The notes below the pieces were generated by a model that saw nothing but the letters and a program-made list of their open reading frames with translations, had not been told where the DNA came from and did no database searches. This document shows positions 25,069 through 34,059 of a stretch of DNA of 64,000 bases, one piece after another (positions within the stretch are counted from its first letter, which is position 1; each line of letters opens with the position of its first letter). Both the position numbers and the translations under genes were made by a program. Source of the stretch: Gammaproteobacteria bacterium (lineage in GTDB: Bacteria > Pseudomonadota > Gammaproteobacteria > GRL18); assembly GCA_027012135.1 (NCBI GenBank), contig JALUZF010000153.1:1-64000 (forward strand), written 5' to 3'.

Positions 25069-26444
25069 AAGATACTCTCCACAGTATGCTGCAAGCTTAT
25101 TTCAAAAGTAGTCCCCTCTGCACCGGTACTGAGCAGGACAATATCTCCACCCATATTTCTGGCCAGAGTCCGACATAAGTTAAGCCCAAGACCGGTTCCT
25201 TTTCCAGCCGCCTTGGTGGTATTAAAGGCCTCAAATAATTTATCGAGTACCGATTCAGGCAAACCTGGGCCGTCATCCGATACCTGTATAGTGATATTCT
25301 GGGGATTTTTTTTTATTGATACCTTAATATGTCGGGCTCCGGCCTGCGCGGCATTGCTGAATAAATTGAAAATAATCTGCTCCAGTGAAGCGGGATCAGC
25401 ATAAACTGTCGTTGTTTCAGCATGTTCAAGTTTAATTTCCTGTACACCTCTGTCCTGTAACACTGGTCTCATTAAGGAAAGCGTCTTTTCAATATGGTCA
25501 TTTAAATCAAAATTATTCAGACGAGTTTCCGGCGGCCTGACGGCTATCAACAGGTTTTTAACCACATCAGAGCAGACTGTCGCCTGTTCTTCAATAGTTG
25601 CCAGGTAAGAGTCCACCTGTTCATTTTCCAGTTCTTCCCGAGCCAATTGAGTATAACCTCGAATATTACCCAGAGGGGTATTAAGCGAGTGAGCCAGCCC
25701 TGCAGCCATCTGGCCGACAGAGGCCAGTTGCTGTTCTCTGCACAGTCTTATGGCTGCAGAGCGGGCCAGCTGTTCAGCCTTGGTACGTTCATTAATATGG
25801 GTCTGTACCTCGTCTCTTAGTTCCTGGAAGGTTAGCCCCAAACGCTGCAGTTCTTCCGGCATGTTTTTCAGATCATTGATACCTGCTGTAGAAAGGGGGC
25901 TGCTAAGGCGAGCCAGGCGTTGAACAGGGCATATTACACTGCGTTCAAGAACATTGCGCTGAAACCAGAAAGCAGCGATAACCATGAGTGTCAGCGTAAT
26001 AAAACCAATAATGCCTATACTATAAAGTTTATTTTGCGCAGGAGATATGTCATAAGCCAGTTCAACATAGCCGATAATTGAATGGCCTAACAGCATGGGT
26101 TCTCTAATTAACTTGAACTGGCTCTGCTTCGAATCAGGGCGCTGCCCCGTTTGAGCAAGTACCTCAGTATCAGTACGGTAAATATTAATAAAAACGATAT
26201 CACTGTCCTGCCCCAGTTGTTTGGTATAACGTTCCAGAGTGGCATAATCGTAAACCAGAACGGCGTCAATACTGAACGTAGCCAGCTGACGGGCCAGTGC
26301 CCTTGCCCGCTCATGCTGTGATTGATAGAGAACTTCGCTGGCTCCTCTGTACACAGCAAATCCGACCATAAATCCGAAAAGCAGTAGTCCAGCAGCTAAA
26401 GTCATACCCAGGCGGTAGGAAAGCGATAAAGGCCGGTTCACCAC
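25065..26444 (-). CDS. Membrane sensor histidine kinase
   Basis: Two membrane helices (about residues 10-30 and 140-160) enclose a periplasmic domain of about 110 residues with no recognised small-molecule fold. A linker and coiled coil lead to the dimerisation box ASVGQMAAGLAHSLNTPLGNI and a HATPase domain (N box FNLFSNAAQA, DDGPGLPE, GTGLGLNL). The residue after the phospho-His is Ser rather than the usual Glu. The start is GTG, inside the end of the PhnD-like gene. Since that gene encodes an exported binding protein, ligand sensing may come from it. Confidence 0.9.
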   Translation of the reverse strand: MVNRPLSLSYRLGMTLAAGLLLFGFMVGFAVYRGASEVLYQSQHERARALARQLATFSIDAVLVYDYATLERYTKQLGQDSDIVFINIYRTDTEVLAQTGQRPDSKQSQFKLIREPMLLGHSIIGYVELAYDISPAQNKLYSIGIIGFITLTLMVIAAFWFQRNVLERSVICPVQRLARLSSPLSTAGINDLKNMPEELQRLGLTFQELRDEVQTHINERTKAEQLARSAAIRLCREQQLASVGQMAAGLAHSLNTPLGNIRGYTQLAREELENEQVDSYLATIEEQATVCSDVVKNLLIAVRPPETRLNNFDLNDHIEKTLSLMRPVLQDRGVQEIKLEHAETTTVYADPASLEQIIFNLFSNAAQAGARHIKVSIKKNPQNITIQVSDDGPGLPESVLDKLFEAFNTTKAAGKGTGLGLNLCRTLARNMGGDIVLLSTGAEGTTFEISLQHTVESIL

Positions 26445-27379
26445 TGCTCCGGAACCTCGGTTCGGGCTTCAATGGCCTGGACAACTTTACGGGCAGACTG
26501 AAACAGGGATAAATCAGGATAAACGAAATAAATGCCCGTTCCAAGAGCGGAGCCTGCTTTGGTAAAATCGGCTGTCGGCTTTAACAGGGCTTCTTTGATC
26601 CGTTCAGCCAGCTGTTTGTCAAAACCGGGTCTGGCCACAATTAAATGCGGGGGCAAAGGAGGGGATGTTTTAATTATTTTTAGCCCGGGTTCCCGGTGAG
26701 CGTATTTTTCTGCAACACTCTGGCGCAGACCTCCAGCATCAAAATCACCGTGCAGAACAGCAAGAGCAACCCGTTCATGACTGCCCAGAAATGCATAATC
26801 AAGAAGATCCGTAAACCCCAGTCCGGCAGCAGCTAACAAGGTACGGGGGGCATAATGACTGCTGAAAGAATGGGGTGCTCCGAAAGCAACACTGTGGCCT
26901 TTTAACTGTCTCAAAAATTGAACCGGACTGCCTGAACTGACCACAATTACACTATGGTAGCCGACCTGACCGTTAATGGCTTCTGCGGCCAGTGGTATTA
27001 GTTTTTGTGTCTGTCCTTTCAGGTAATGATCCTGGGCGCGTAAAAATGGCGTAGGTCCCATATAAGCCAGATCAGCACTGCCGTTACTGATTCGACGGAT
27101 CTGATTGACATAGGAACTGGCCAGTTCCAGTTTAATAGAATGCCCTGTCTGTTTTTCAAGATAACTGCACAAGGGTTGAAAACGGGTAATAAGCTGGCTG
27201 GGAGTATCGTAGGGATGGACCAGAAAAACCAGACGGTTCTCATCGTCAGTGGCTATTTTATTAATCGCTGACTCAGGCTCCGAGTGTTGTTCACAGGCCG
27301 AATTTAATAGTATAAAGACCAGCCATAATAGTTTAAGGATTGTTTTTAACACAGGTTTGGGTAGCAGCAGGGCATTCAT
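26438..27379 (-). CDS. PhnD-like periplasmic binding lipoprotein of a sensor system
   Basis: It is a type-2 periplasmic binding fold of the PhnD/TtrS-sensor kind: VFLVHPYDTPSQLITRFQPLCSYLEKQ at the domain start (shown here only as context), then SADLAYMGPTPF and a GGLRQSVAEKY-like loop. The lipobox LNSAC near residue 27 indicates attachment to a membrane. The frame is open from 27475, but ATG at 27379 is chosen because it gives a proper lipoprotein signal; even so it overlaps the cytochrome gene by 47 bases. No phosphonate transporter genes are nearby, so a sensory role with the overlapping kinase is favoured. Confidence 0.82.
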   Translation of the reverse strand: MNALLLPKPVLKTILKLLWLVFILLNSACEQHSEPESAINKIATDDENRLVFLVHPYDTPSQLITRFQPLCSYLEKQTGHSIKLELASSYVNQIRRISNGSADLAYMGPTPFLRAQDHYLKGQTQKLIPLAAEAINGQVGYHSVIVVSSGSPVQFLRQLKGHSVAFGAPHSFSSHYAPRTLLAAAGLGFTDLLDYAFLGSHERVALAVLHGDFDAGGLRQSVAEKYAHREPGLKIIKTSPPLPPHLIVARPGFDKQLAERIKEALLKPTADFTKAGSALGTGIYFVYPDLSLFQSARKVVQAIEARTEVPEQW

Positions 27380-28475
27380 AAGAGTAGAGTACATAAATCG
27401 ATTGAGCACTGCAATCCCTGGCCAGTTTAAGTTTATTGACTGCATGGCTGTCCAGTTCTTCAGCCAGCTGGTCAATTAGAAACGGATAAACACGCTCATA
27501 ATAATCGGCATCAGGTTCTACAATAACTTCTGCCAGGGCAGAGTTTTCAGGCAACAGGGGCAGGCTTATACGGGCTGTCTGCCCCGGTAATAAGCGCGTA
27601 TCTGAGAGCTCCTGCCAGCCATCTTTTATACTCCAGTGCATGCGGCGCTGAATAATATGCTCAATCTGTTTTTTACCGTCAATGGATTGAATACGCAAGC
27701 GTATTCTGGGTGTAATATAAGTAGGTAATGCATGACCTGCACCAATATTAACAACTTCTAAATGAATTGCTTTTTTAGTCCTGGTAATAGTCACTCCAAG
27801 TCCTTTTCGGGTCATTGCCCTATCATATATCCCTTTAAAGTTATGCGTACCATGCATATGGCAGTTCTGACATTGTATGCCTTCCTGTGCATAACGGCTG
27901 GCTTCCCATTCCTGGTAGGTATTTTCAAGCAGTTTTCCATTAACCAGAATACCGTCATCACCAAACTGATGGCAGGGGGCACAAAACTCCGATTTCTGGA
28001 ACATTGCTAACTGTTTTACCTGACCATGTGGTGTTAGTTCCTGGTTTTTTGGACCATAACGTACATGCTGTCGGACATGGCAGGCCGAGCAATCAATACC
28101 ATTTACATGAGCGTTATTATTATTTTTTAATAACTGCTGCTGTTCTGTACGCGGAGCATGACAATTAAGACAATCTTTTTTTGTATCATCGTCAAAAGCA
28201 GGCAGCTGACCCAATAGTCCCGGGCCGACGGCTCTGGCATGAAGAGAGGTGTGCCATTGCTGGTAGATATGCGGATGACAGGCAGCACATTTTTCCGGCT
28301 GCCGGTCTAATGCAGGGCTATTATATGCTTCCGGTATAGCCCCCTGCAATGGTACTGGCAGTGACCAGAATGAGCTGTCAGAAAAGACAAAAGCTGGATA
28401 GCCTAATAAAAATAAGGTTATATACCCACTTAATGTATTTGCTGGGTTTATTTTTCTGAAATAAAACATTAACAA
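27333..28475 (-). CDS. Periplasmic pentahaem cytochrome c
   Basis: Five CxxCH haem sites are visible at residues 63-67, 102-106, 129-133, 165-169 and 202-206, in a cytochrome c554-like N-terminal half; the C-terminal half (from about 220) is haem-free and beta-rich. A signal peptide precedes them. Such proteins move electrons to or from small oxyanions in the periplasm; the substrate is unknown here. It is the first gene of the cytochrome, PhnD-like, kinase, regulator set, and overlaps the next gene, which suggests tight coupling of redox activity and sensing. Confidence 0.88.
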   Translation of the reverse strand: MLMFYFRKINPANTLSGYITLFLLGYPAFVFSDSSFWSLPVPLQGAIPEAYNSPALDRQPEKCAACHPHIYQQWHTSLHARAVGPGLLGQLPAFDDDTKKDCLNCHAPRTEQQQLLKNNNNAHVNGIDCSACHVRQHVRYGPKNQELTPHGQVKQLAMFQKSEFCAPCHQFGDDGILVNGKLLENTYQEWEASRYAQEGIQCQNCHMHGTHNFKGIYDRAMTRKGLGVTITRTKKAIHLEVVNIGAGHALPTYITPRIRLRIQSIDGKKQIEHIIQRRMHWSIKDGWQELSDTRLLPGQTARISLPLLPENSALAEVIVEPDADYYERVYPFLIDQLAEELDSHAVNKLKLARDCSAQSIYVLYSYECPAATQTCVKNNP

Positions 28476-28604
28476 TTTATCACATAAGTTACATTATAAT
28501 TTTAAACTGTTTGGAAATGTATGCAATTTTTTGGGCAAAACCAGTCAAATCAATACTATAATAGTCTATAATTTATACGTATTCATTAAGGAAACAGATA
28601 ACGG

Positions 28605-29756
28605 ATGCAATTAATCCGCTCCCATCCAGCACAATTAATATCACTTCCACAAAAGGATAGTGTTACACAGTTTAAGTGTTCCGGTGACTGGACAGTTGAT
28701 GCAGTTCAGAATATTGCCTCCGTTATTGAAAAACTTGTACAGAACTGTCAACAACAGACCTTTCAATGGGATGTTTCAGATGTCGGGCGTGTGGATTCAG
28801 CCGGCATTATCATTTTCTACCATTACTATAAATTACTTAAATCCAGAAACTGTTCTGTAATACTCACTGGGGTAAAGCCCGAACATAAAAAAATGTTCAA
28901 ATTATTGCGTCAGTTTATTCCCAGAAAACTGGCGCCTCAAAAAAAATCCAGTGTTAATCTTCTAAAACCATTGAATACTCTTGGTCATACCTGTGTCAGA
29001 CTGGCTGTAGATCTATTTGCATTTATCACCTTTATGGGTGAAATATTTGTCAACCTGGCAACGTCAATTCTCCATCCGGGTACGGTTCGATATGGTGCTA
29101 TAGTAAAAAATATTGAAGATGCCGGTGTCCGGGCAATGCCTATTATCGCGGTGACCAGTTTTTTAATTGGCATTGTCATCGCTTATCAGGGCGCGGTCCA
29201 GCTGCAGAAGTTCGGTGCTAATATTTTTATTGTGGATATGATAGGCATCTCAATTACCCGTGAACTTGCTCCGCTTATAACGGCCATTGTTGTTGCCGGA
29301 AGAACCGGCTCATCCTATACTGCACAATTGGGAGCCATGAAGATAACCGAAGAAATTGATGCCATGCGCACCATGGGCTTTGATCCTTATCGCTTTCTTA
29401 TCGTGCCGCGGATCCTGGCATTAATGATAGCACTGCCATTAATGGTATTTTTTGCGGATATTGTGGGTATCCTGGCCGGTATGCTTATATCTGATATTCA
29501 CCTGAATGTTTCACCTGTCGAATTCTTCCATCGCTTACAATCAGCCCTGGCAATTAAACATGTCTGGATAGGTATTTTTAAAGCTCCGTTTTTTGCCTGG
29601 TTAATTGCTTCTGTGGGCTGTTTTTATGGTTTACAGGTATCCAGTAATACTGAAAGTATTGGTCGTTATACCACCATCAGTGTTGTAAATGCAATTTTCC
29701 TGGTCATTGCCTGTGATGCACTTTTCTCAGTCTTATTTACGGAGCTGGGTATTTGA
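28605..29756 (+). CDS. STAS-MlaE fusion, phospholipid ABC transporter permease
   Basis: An N-terminal STAS domain (about residues 20-110, with DVSDVGRVDSAGIIIF) is fused to the MlaE permease domain (about 125-383, with AGRTGSSYTAQLGAMKITEEID, cited in part). In E. coli these parts are separate MlaB and MlaE proteins, so the fusion explains the lack of an mlaB gene. The complex moves lipids between the membranes. The stop overlaps a TTG start of the ATPase gene. It is divergent from the cytochrome-sensor cassette. Confidence 0.9.
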   Translation: MQLIRSHPAQLISLPQKDSVTQFKCSGDWTVDAVQNIASVIEKLVQNCQQQTFQWDVSDVGRVDSAGIIIFYHYYKLLKSRNCSVILTGVKPEHKKMFKLLRQFIPRKLAPQKKSSVNLLKPLNTLGHTCVRLAVDLFAFITFMGEIFVNLATSILHPGTVRYGAIVKNIEDAGVRAMPIIAVTSFLIGIVIAYQGAVQLQKFGANIFIVDMIGISITRELAPLITAIVVAGRTGSSYTAQLGAMKITEEIDAMRTMGFDPYRFLIVPRILALMIALPLMVFFADIVGILAGMLISDIHLNVSPVEFFHRLQSALAIKHVWIGIFKAPFFAWLIASVGCFYGLQVSSNTESIGRYTTISVVNAIFLVIACDALFSVLFTELGI

Positions 29757-30520
29757 GCCATACTATTATTAAGGTTTCTAATGTGGTTACCCGCTTTGGA
29801 GATAATATTGTCCATGACGGAGTTAATTTAAGTGTCAGGCAGGGTGAAATCTATGGTTTGCTTGGCGGCAGCGGGTCAGGAAAATCAACCTTACTCAAAG
29901 AAATGATAATGTTACTGCACCCCCAGGAGGGAGAAATCAGTATTTTTGGACAAAACCTGATGGATATCAGTCGTCATGATGCTGCGCTTTTAAGCCATCA
30001 ATGGGGCGTGCTTTTCCAGGCAGGAGCGCTTTATTCATCTTTAACTATAGAAGAAAATATCAGCATAAAACTGCGTGAATACAGTGATCTGCCAGCGGCC
30101 TTAATCAGAGAAATTGTACAGATGAAAATTGCCATGGTTGGCCTGCCTGACTATGTTGCAGAGCTGTATCCGGCAGAATTAAGCGGCGGCATGACTAAAC
30201 GCGCGGCATTAGCACGTGCCCTGGTTATGGATCCTGAACTTTTATTTCTGGATGAACCCACATCAGGTCTTGATCCAGTCGGTGCGGAAGAATTTGATCA
30301 TCTCATTCTGGACTTATGTCAAACGCTTAACCTGACAGTGGTTATGGTTACACATGATCTGGATTCAATCTGGACTATAGTTGATCGTTTTGCTGTTTTA
30401 GGTGAAAAAAAAGTGATAGCAGAAGGCACTCTTAATGAGGTTATAGAAAATCCACATCCTGTTATTAAAGAATTTTTCTGTGGCGCCCGGGGAAAAATAA
30501 GGAGCCGAAATGGAAAGTAA
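29753..30520 (+). CDS. MlaF-type ABC transporter ATP-binding protein
   Basis: The 255-residue ATPase powers the lipid transporter. Walker A is GGSGSGKST, the signature is LSGGMTKRAALARAL, Walker B is LLFLDEPTSGLDP, and the switch His is in VTHDL. The GMTKRAALARA form of the signature is typical of the Mla family. The start codon is TTG, overlapping the permease stop (TTGA), with GGAG about 8 bases upstream. Confidence 0.93.
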   Translation: MSHTIIKVSNVVTRFGDNIVHDGVNLSVRQGEIYGLLGGSGSGKSTLLKEMIMLLHPQEGEISIFGQNLMDISRHDAALLSHQWGVLFQAGALYSSLTIEENISIKLREYSDLPAALIREIVQMKIAMVGLPDYVAELYPAELSGGMTKRAALARALVMDPELLFLDEPTSGLDPVGAEEFDHLILDLCQTLNLTVVMVTHDLDSIWTIVDRFAVLGEKKVIAEGTLNEVIENPHPVIKEFFCGARGKIRSRNGK

Positions 30521-31403
30521 AATTAATTATACCCTGGTTGGCCTGTTTGTTATTATCCTATTAGCAGGTCTGGTTATATTTGTCATCTGGCTTGAAAAAC
30601 TCAATACTGAAAATGAATATGATTATTATCATGTTTATATGAATGAATCGGTTGCCGGTCTTAATCCTGATGCATCGGTTAAGTATAAGGGCGTTAATAT
30701 AGGAACCGTATCAAAAATCGGCATCAATTCAGATAACCCACAACAGGTGGAACTGCTTTTAAAAATTAAACATGGTATTAAAATCACTCAAAGTACCCGG
30801 GCTACGCTTAAATCATTTGGTATTACCGGTCTGACCTTTATAGAACTTAGCGGCAGCAGTAAAACGTCTTTACCGCTTACACAGGATGGCAATAAAATTC
30901 CAGTTATACCTTCTACACCTTCAATTTTTAGCAAGCTTGATATTGCTTTTAATTCCTTTACAGAAAAATCATATTTGGCACTGGACAAGTTTAATCGCTT
31001 ACTTAATGATGACAACCTAAAAAAAATTGCTGATATACTTGTGGAAGCCGGATTATTAATAAAGGAAACCAGAAAGGAAGTAGCAGGGTTCCATCAATTG
31101 ATTGAAAACGGTGTTGTTATGGAAAAAAACGCAGCCAACGCCTTTAAAACAATTAATACTGCATCTAAAAGCGTTCATGAACTGTCTCTCACCCTTAAAA
31201 AAAATTATGCTAATGTCGGTAATAATATGGAGCAGGATGTTCATCAAAGCCTTGAGCTTTTTAATAAGCTAATGTATGACATGGACATTCTGGTTGATGA
31301 ACTTCAAAGAACAGTTCAGTCATTCGAAAACAGTCCAAGTGACCTGTTGTTTAAAAAGAGTCAGTCAAAGCCTGGTCCGGGGGAAACTAACTATGTTGAA
31401 TAG
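30510..31403 (+). CDS. MlaD-type MCE-domain protein
   Basis: One N-terminal helix (about residues 7-27) is followed by the MCE domain (about 38-115; VAGLNPDASVKYKGVNIGTV) that forms a lipid-binding ring on the periplasmic face, then a long helical tail rich in polar residues. It starts 11 bases inside the ATPase gene. No mlaC periplasmic shuttle is present in the window; the tail and the following lipoprotein may bridge the periplasm instead. Confidence 0.9.
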   Translation: MESKINYTLVGLFVIILLAGLVIFVIWLEKLNTENEYDYYHVYMNESVAGLNPDASVKYKGVNIGTVSKIGINSDNPQQVELLLKIKHGIKITQSTRATLKSFGITGLTFIELSGSSKTSLPLTQDGNKIPVIPSTPSIFSKLDIAFNSFTEKSYLALDKFNRLLNDDNLKKIADILVEAGLLIKETRKEVAGFHQLIENGVVMEKNAANAFKTINTASKSVHELSLTLKKNYANVGNNMEQDVHQSLELFNKLMYDMDILVDELQRTVQSFENSPSDLLFKKSQSKPGPGETNYVE

Positions 31404-32007
31404 AATGTTGAATAAATTCGCCCCCTTTTTATTGATACTGCTTACAGCCTGTGTCAGCCAGACCACACCACCGGTTACAGTTTATACTATTACTCCTCAA
31501 TGGGAGGATAATACGAAATCAAACCAGGAAGCCAGTAATTATAATATGTCTGTTCTCAAAATTTTACCCATCCGTTCCATAGACGCCTTTACCAGCCGTA
31601 ATATAATTTATACTGATAAACAGTACAGTCAAAACCCCTATATTTACAGCCGCTGGAGTGATGCACCGGTTAAAATGCTGCAGACCATGTTCCAGGTTCA
31701 ACTGGAAAAAAGTGGTCAGTTTAAAGCAGTATTAGCATCGACTTCTTCTGCACGGGCCAGCCTTAACCTTGAGTGTACCCTGTATGACTTTAGTCATCAT
31801 TTAAATCCTGATAACACTTCAAACGGAGTTGTCAGAGTAGGGTGTTACCTTATTAATAATAAAAACCGATCAGTACTTGCCCATCAGGAACTACTTGCTT
31901 TCATAGCATCTCCCACAGAAAATGCACAGGGTGCGGCCATGGCATTAAATAAAGCAGTAAATGAAGTATCAGTTCAACTATTAAACTGGCTCTCCAGTAT
32001 AAATTGA
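31393..32007 (+). CDS. ABC-type transport auxiliary lipoprotein (PqiC/YmbA-like)
   Basis: The product begins with a lipoprotein signal (MLNRMLNKFAPFLLILLTAC) whose lipobox Cys is followed by a fold with TVYTITPQW, ISPRSIDAF-like and YSRWSDAPVKMLQTMF segments, typical of outer-membrane lipoproteins that partner MCE transporters. The longer frame from 31276 lies within mlaD and is rejected. The ATG at 31393 overlaps mlaD by 11 bases. A decayed copy of its middle part is present at 34698-34854. Confidence 0.82.
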   Translation: MLNRMLNKFAPFLLILLTACVSQTTPPVTVYTITPQWEDNTKSNQEASNYNMSVLKILPIRSIDAFTSRNIIYTDKQYSQNPYIYSRWSDAPVKMLQTMFQVQLEKSGQFKAVLASTSSARASLNLECTLYDFSHHLNPDNTSNGVVRVGCYLINNKNRSVLAHQELLAFIASPTENAQGAAMALNKAVNEVSVQLLNWLSSIN

Positions 32008-32019
32008 AGATAATTACCT

Positions 32020-33471
32020 ATGGATGTAATTACATACGGTGCCTTTATGGCATTGGTTCATGTACTTATTCAATTCGTATTTATTATACGAGTATTAATA
32101 AGACCGCACCGTCAACCTGCTTCACGTGTTGCCTGGGTTGTAGTTATTATTTCACTGCCTGTTTTCGGTATGCTTATCTATGTCTTTTTTGGAGAAGTTA
32201 ACATAGGTCGAAAACGCATTGCTAAACTTCGTAATATTCTTGAAAAAATGCCTGAATTTTCAAGTGTTATTCTCAGAAATAATAAATACACTAAAAATAA
32301 TATTCCTCAAAATTACAGCGATCTCTTTCGTGTAGGTCAGTCAATTAATGGCTTTGAACCCATCGGGGGTAATACCGCACAACTGATGGATGATTCCAAT
32401 TCTGCTATAAATGCCATGGTTGCAGATATTGATGCAGCAGAACATACAGTACATATTCTTTTTTATATCTGGTTACCTGATAATAATGGCTGTAAAATTG
32501 TTGAGGCTTTAAAACGGGCTGCTGGCAGGGGAGTGGTGTGCCGTGCCATAGCGGATGATTTAGGTTCACGGGTTATGATCCGCTCATTACACTGGCAGAC
32601 TATGCAGACAGCCGGTGTAAAACTGGCTGTGGCTTTGCCCATTGGAAATCCCTTACTGAAACCATTAACTGGTAGAATTGATCTTAGAAATCATCGAAAA
32701 ATCATTGTAATTGATAGTAATATTACATATTGTGGTAGTCAGAACTGTGCCGATCCTGAATTCCTGGTTAAGGCAAAATACGCACCCTGGGTAGATATTA
32801 TGGTACGTTTTACAGGACCCATTGCCACCCAGAATCAGTTTTTATTTGCCAGTGACTGGATGATGTATTCAGGAGAAAACATTGATGAACTTCTACAAAA
32901 GCCTGTTACTGCAGACCATGCAGGACTGCCTGCACAGGTAATTGGCACGGGGCCGACAGTACGTTATTCAGCCATGCCCGAAATGTTCGTATCTCTTATG
33001 TTTACCGCCAAAAATGAACTGATTATATCAACACCTTATTACGTGCCTGATGAAGCTATACAGAATGCCCTGTGTTCAGCAGCCTATCGCGGGATCAACA
33101 CAATAATTATTTTTCCTGCCAGAAATGATTCCTGGGTAGTCGGTGCCGCCAGTCGGAGTTATTATGCTGACTTACTGGAAGCCGGGGTTAAAATCTATGA
33201 ATACGAGGGCGGTTTATTGCACACAAAATCACTCTCTATGGATAAAGAGGTCACTTTAATCGGTTCAGCCAATATGGATCGCAGAAGCTTTGATTTGAAT
33301 TATGAAAACAATATTTTATTATATGATCCTGAACTGACAGAGAGTATCCGAAAAAGACAGATTGAGTATATTGAGCAATCCCGTCTGATTGAGCAACGTG
33401 AAGTGGCTAACTGGCCATTTTACAGAAAGTTAAAAAATAACAGCGTAGCCATGTTCGGGCCGATTTTTTAA
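32020..33471 (+). CDS. Cardiolipin synthase, phospholipase D family
   Basis: It condenses two phosphatidylglycerol molecules (ClsA type) into cardiolipin at the inner membrane. Two N-terminal helices (about residues 5-30 and 37-57) precede two phospholipase D domains with HKD motifs: NHRKIIVIDSNITYCGSQN near 226 and LHTKSLSMDKEVTLIGSAN near 400. In the first motif Arg occupies the position between His and Lys, as is common in Cls proteins. The 483-residue length is typical. It lies 12 bases after the auxiliary lipoprotein gene, in a lipid-homeostasis block. Confidence 0.92.
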   Translation: MDVITYGAFMALVHVLIQFVFIIRVLIRPHRQPASRVAWVVVIISLPVFGMLIYVFFGEVNIGRKRIAKLRNILEKMPEFSSVILRNNKYTKNNIPQNYSDLFRVGQSINGFEPIGGNTAQLMDDSNSAINAMVADIDAAEHTVHILFYIWLPDNNGCKIVEALKRAAGRGVVCRAIADDLGSRVMIRSLHWQTMQTAGVKLAVALPIGNPLLKPLTGRIDLRNHRKIIVIDSNITYCGSQNCADPEFLVKAKYAPWVDIMVRFTGPIATQNQFLFASDWMMYSGENIDELLQKPVTADHAGLPAQVIGTGPTVRYSAMPEMFVSLMFTAKNELIISTPYYVPDEAIQNALCSAAYRGINTIIIFPARNDSWVVGAASRSYYADLLEAGVKIYEYEGGLLHTKSLSMDKEVTLIGSANMDRRSFDLNYENNILLYDPELTESIRKRQIEYIEQSRLIEQREVANWPFYRKLKNNSVAMFGPIF

Positions 33472-33490
33472 TAACAGGGGAATATTATTT

Positions 33491-33952
33491 ATGAAACCAA
33501 ATCAGATCATAAACACTTTGTTTTTCATTGGTTTATTCCTGCTTTCTATTTTTTTACCTTCTGTAGTTTCTGCTGAAGAAAAAGTCATTAAAATTACTCC
33601 TGGTGATGAAGCGGATACTATTAATATGCGCTATGAAGTCACTTTAATGATGGAAGATTTAGGCTATAAATGGTACCCGGTTCTAAACGAATCCACTGGA
33701 GAATATTTAAAAGTCGCTGAAAGATATGGACAATACCGTATGCTGTTTGAATTAAAAACCACCCCCTCAATTCAGGTCAGGGTTCATTTCAGAGAAACTG
33801 ATAATGTTACCGGTATCCACTTTACTGAATCGGATACATCAAAACTCAGTGCTTTTGCTAAACAACAATACCAGATACTTATAACACGAATAAAACATGA
33901 ATTTGGCACAGAACATGTTACTGAAAACAGTTTTTCCCTGTTTACACCTTAA
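33491..33952 (+). CDS. Exported hypothetical protein
   Basis: The 153-residue product has a signal peptide (about residues 1-28, ending VSA) and a soluble mixed alpha/beta domain with no cysteine after cleavage and no catalytic motif I recognise. It starts 19 bases after the cardiolipin synthase stop, so it may share that transcript and act in the periplasm or outer membrane. Confidence 0.75.
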   Translation: MKPNQIINTLFFIGLFLLSIFLPSVVSAEEKVIKITPGDEADTINMRYEVTLMMEDLGYKWYPVLNESTGEYLKVAERYGQYRMLFELKTTPSIQVRVHFRETDNVTGIHFTESDTSKLSAFAKQQYQILITRIKHEFGTEHVTENSFSLFTP

Positions 33953-34059
33953 ATCATTTAAAGTAATTAAGTAAAGAAAAACTAATAATAGGACCGGCAT
34001 ATCCTGTCTAAACTAAAGTTTTGCACGTTCTGCCATTTTTGATAAAGGAGAGATTTAAA

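Noticed and set aside
26438-27379. Phosphonate ABC transporter binding protein
   Set aside because: No PhnC or PhnE genes are present and the gene overlaps a histidine kinase, so a sensory subunit fits better.
27380-27475. Longer N-terminus for the PhnD-like lipoprotein
   Set aside because: The lipobox would lie near residue 60, which does not suit a signal peptide, and the overlap with the cytochrome gene would grow to over 140 bases.
28476-28604. Sigma-54 promoter for the cytochrome-sensor cassette or the Mla operon
   Set aside because: TGGAAATGTATGC has only eight bases between the GG and GC elements instead of ten, and no other match was found.
31276-31392. Longer N-terminus for the auxiliary lipoprotein
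   Set aside because: It would overlap mlaD by over 120 bases and bury the lipoprotein signal peptide inside the protein.
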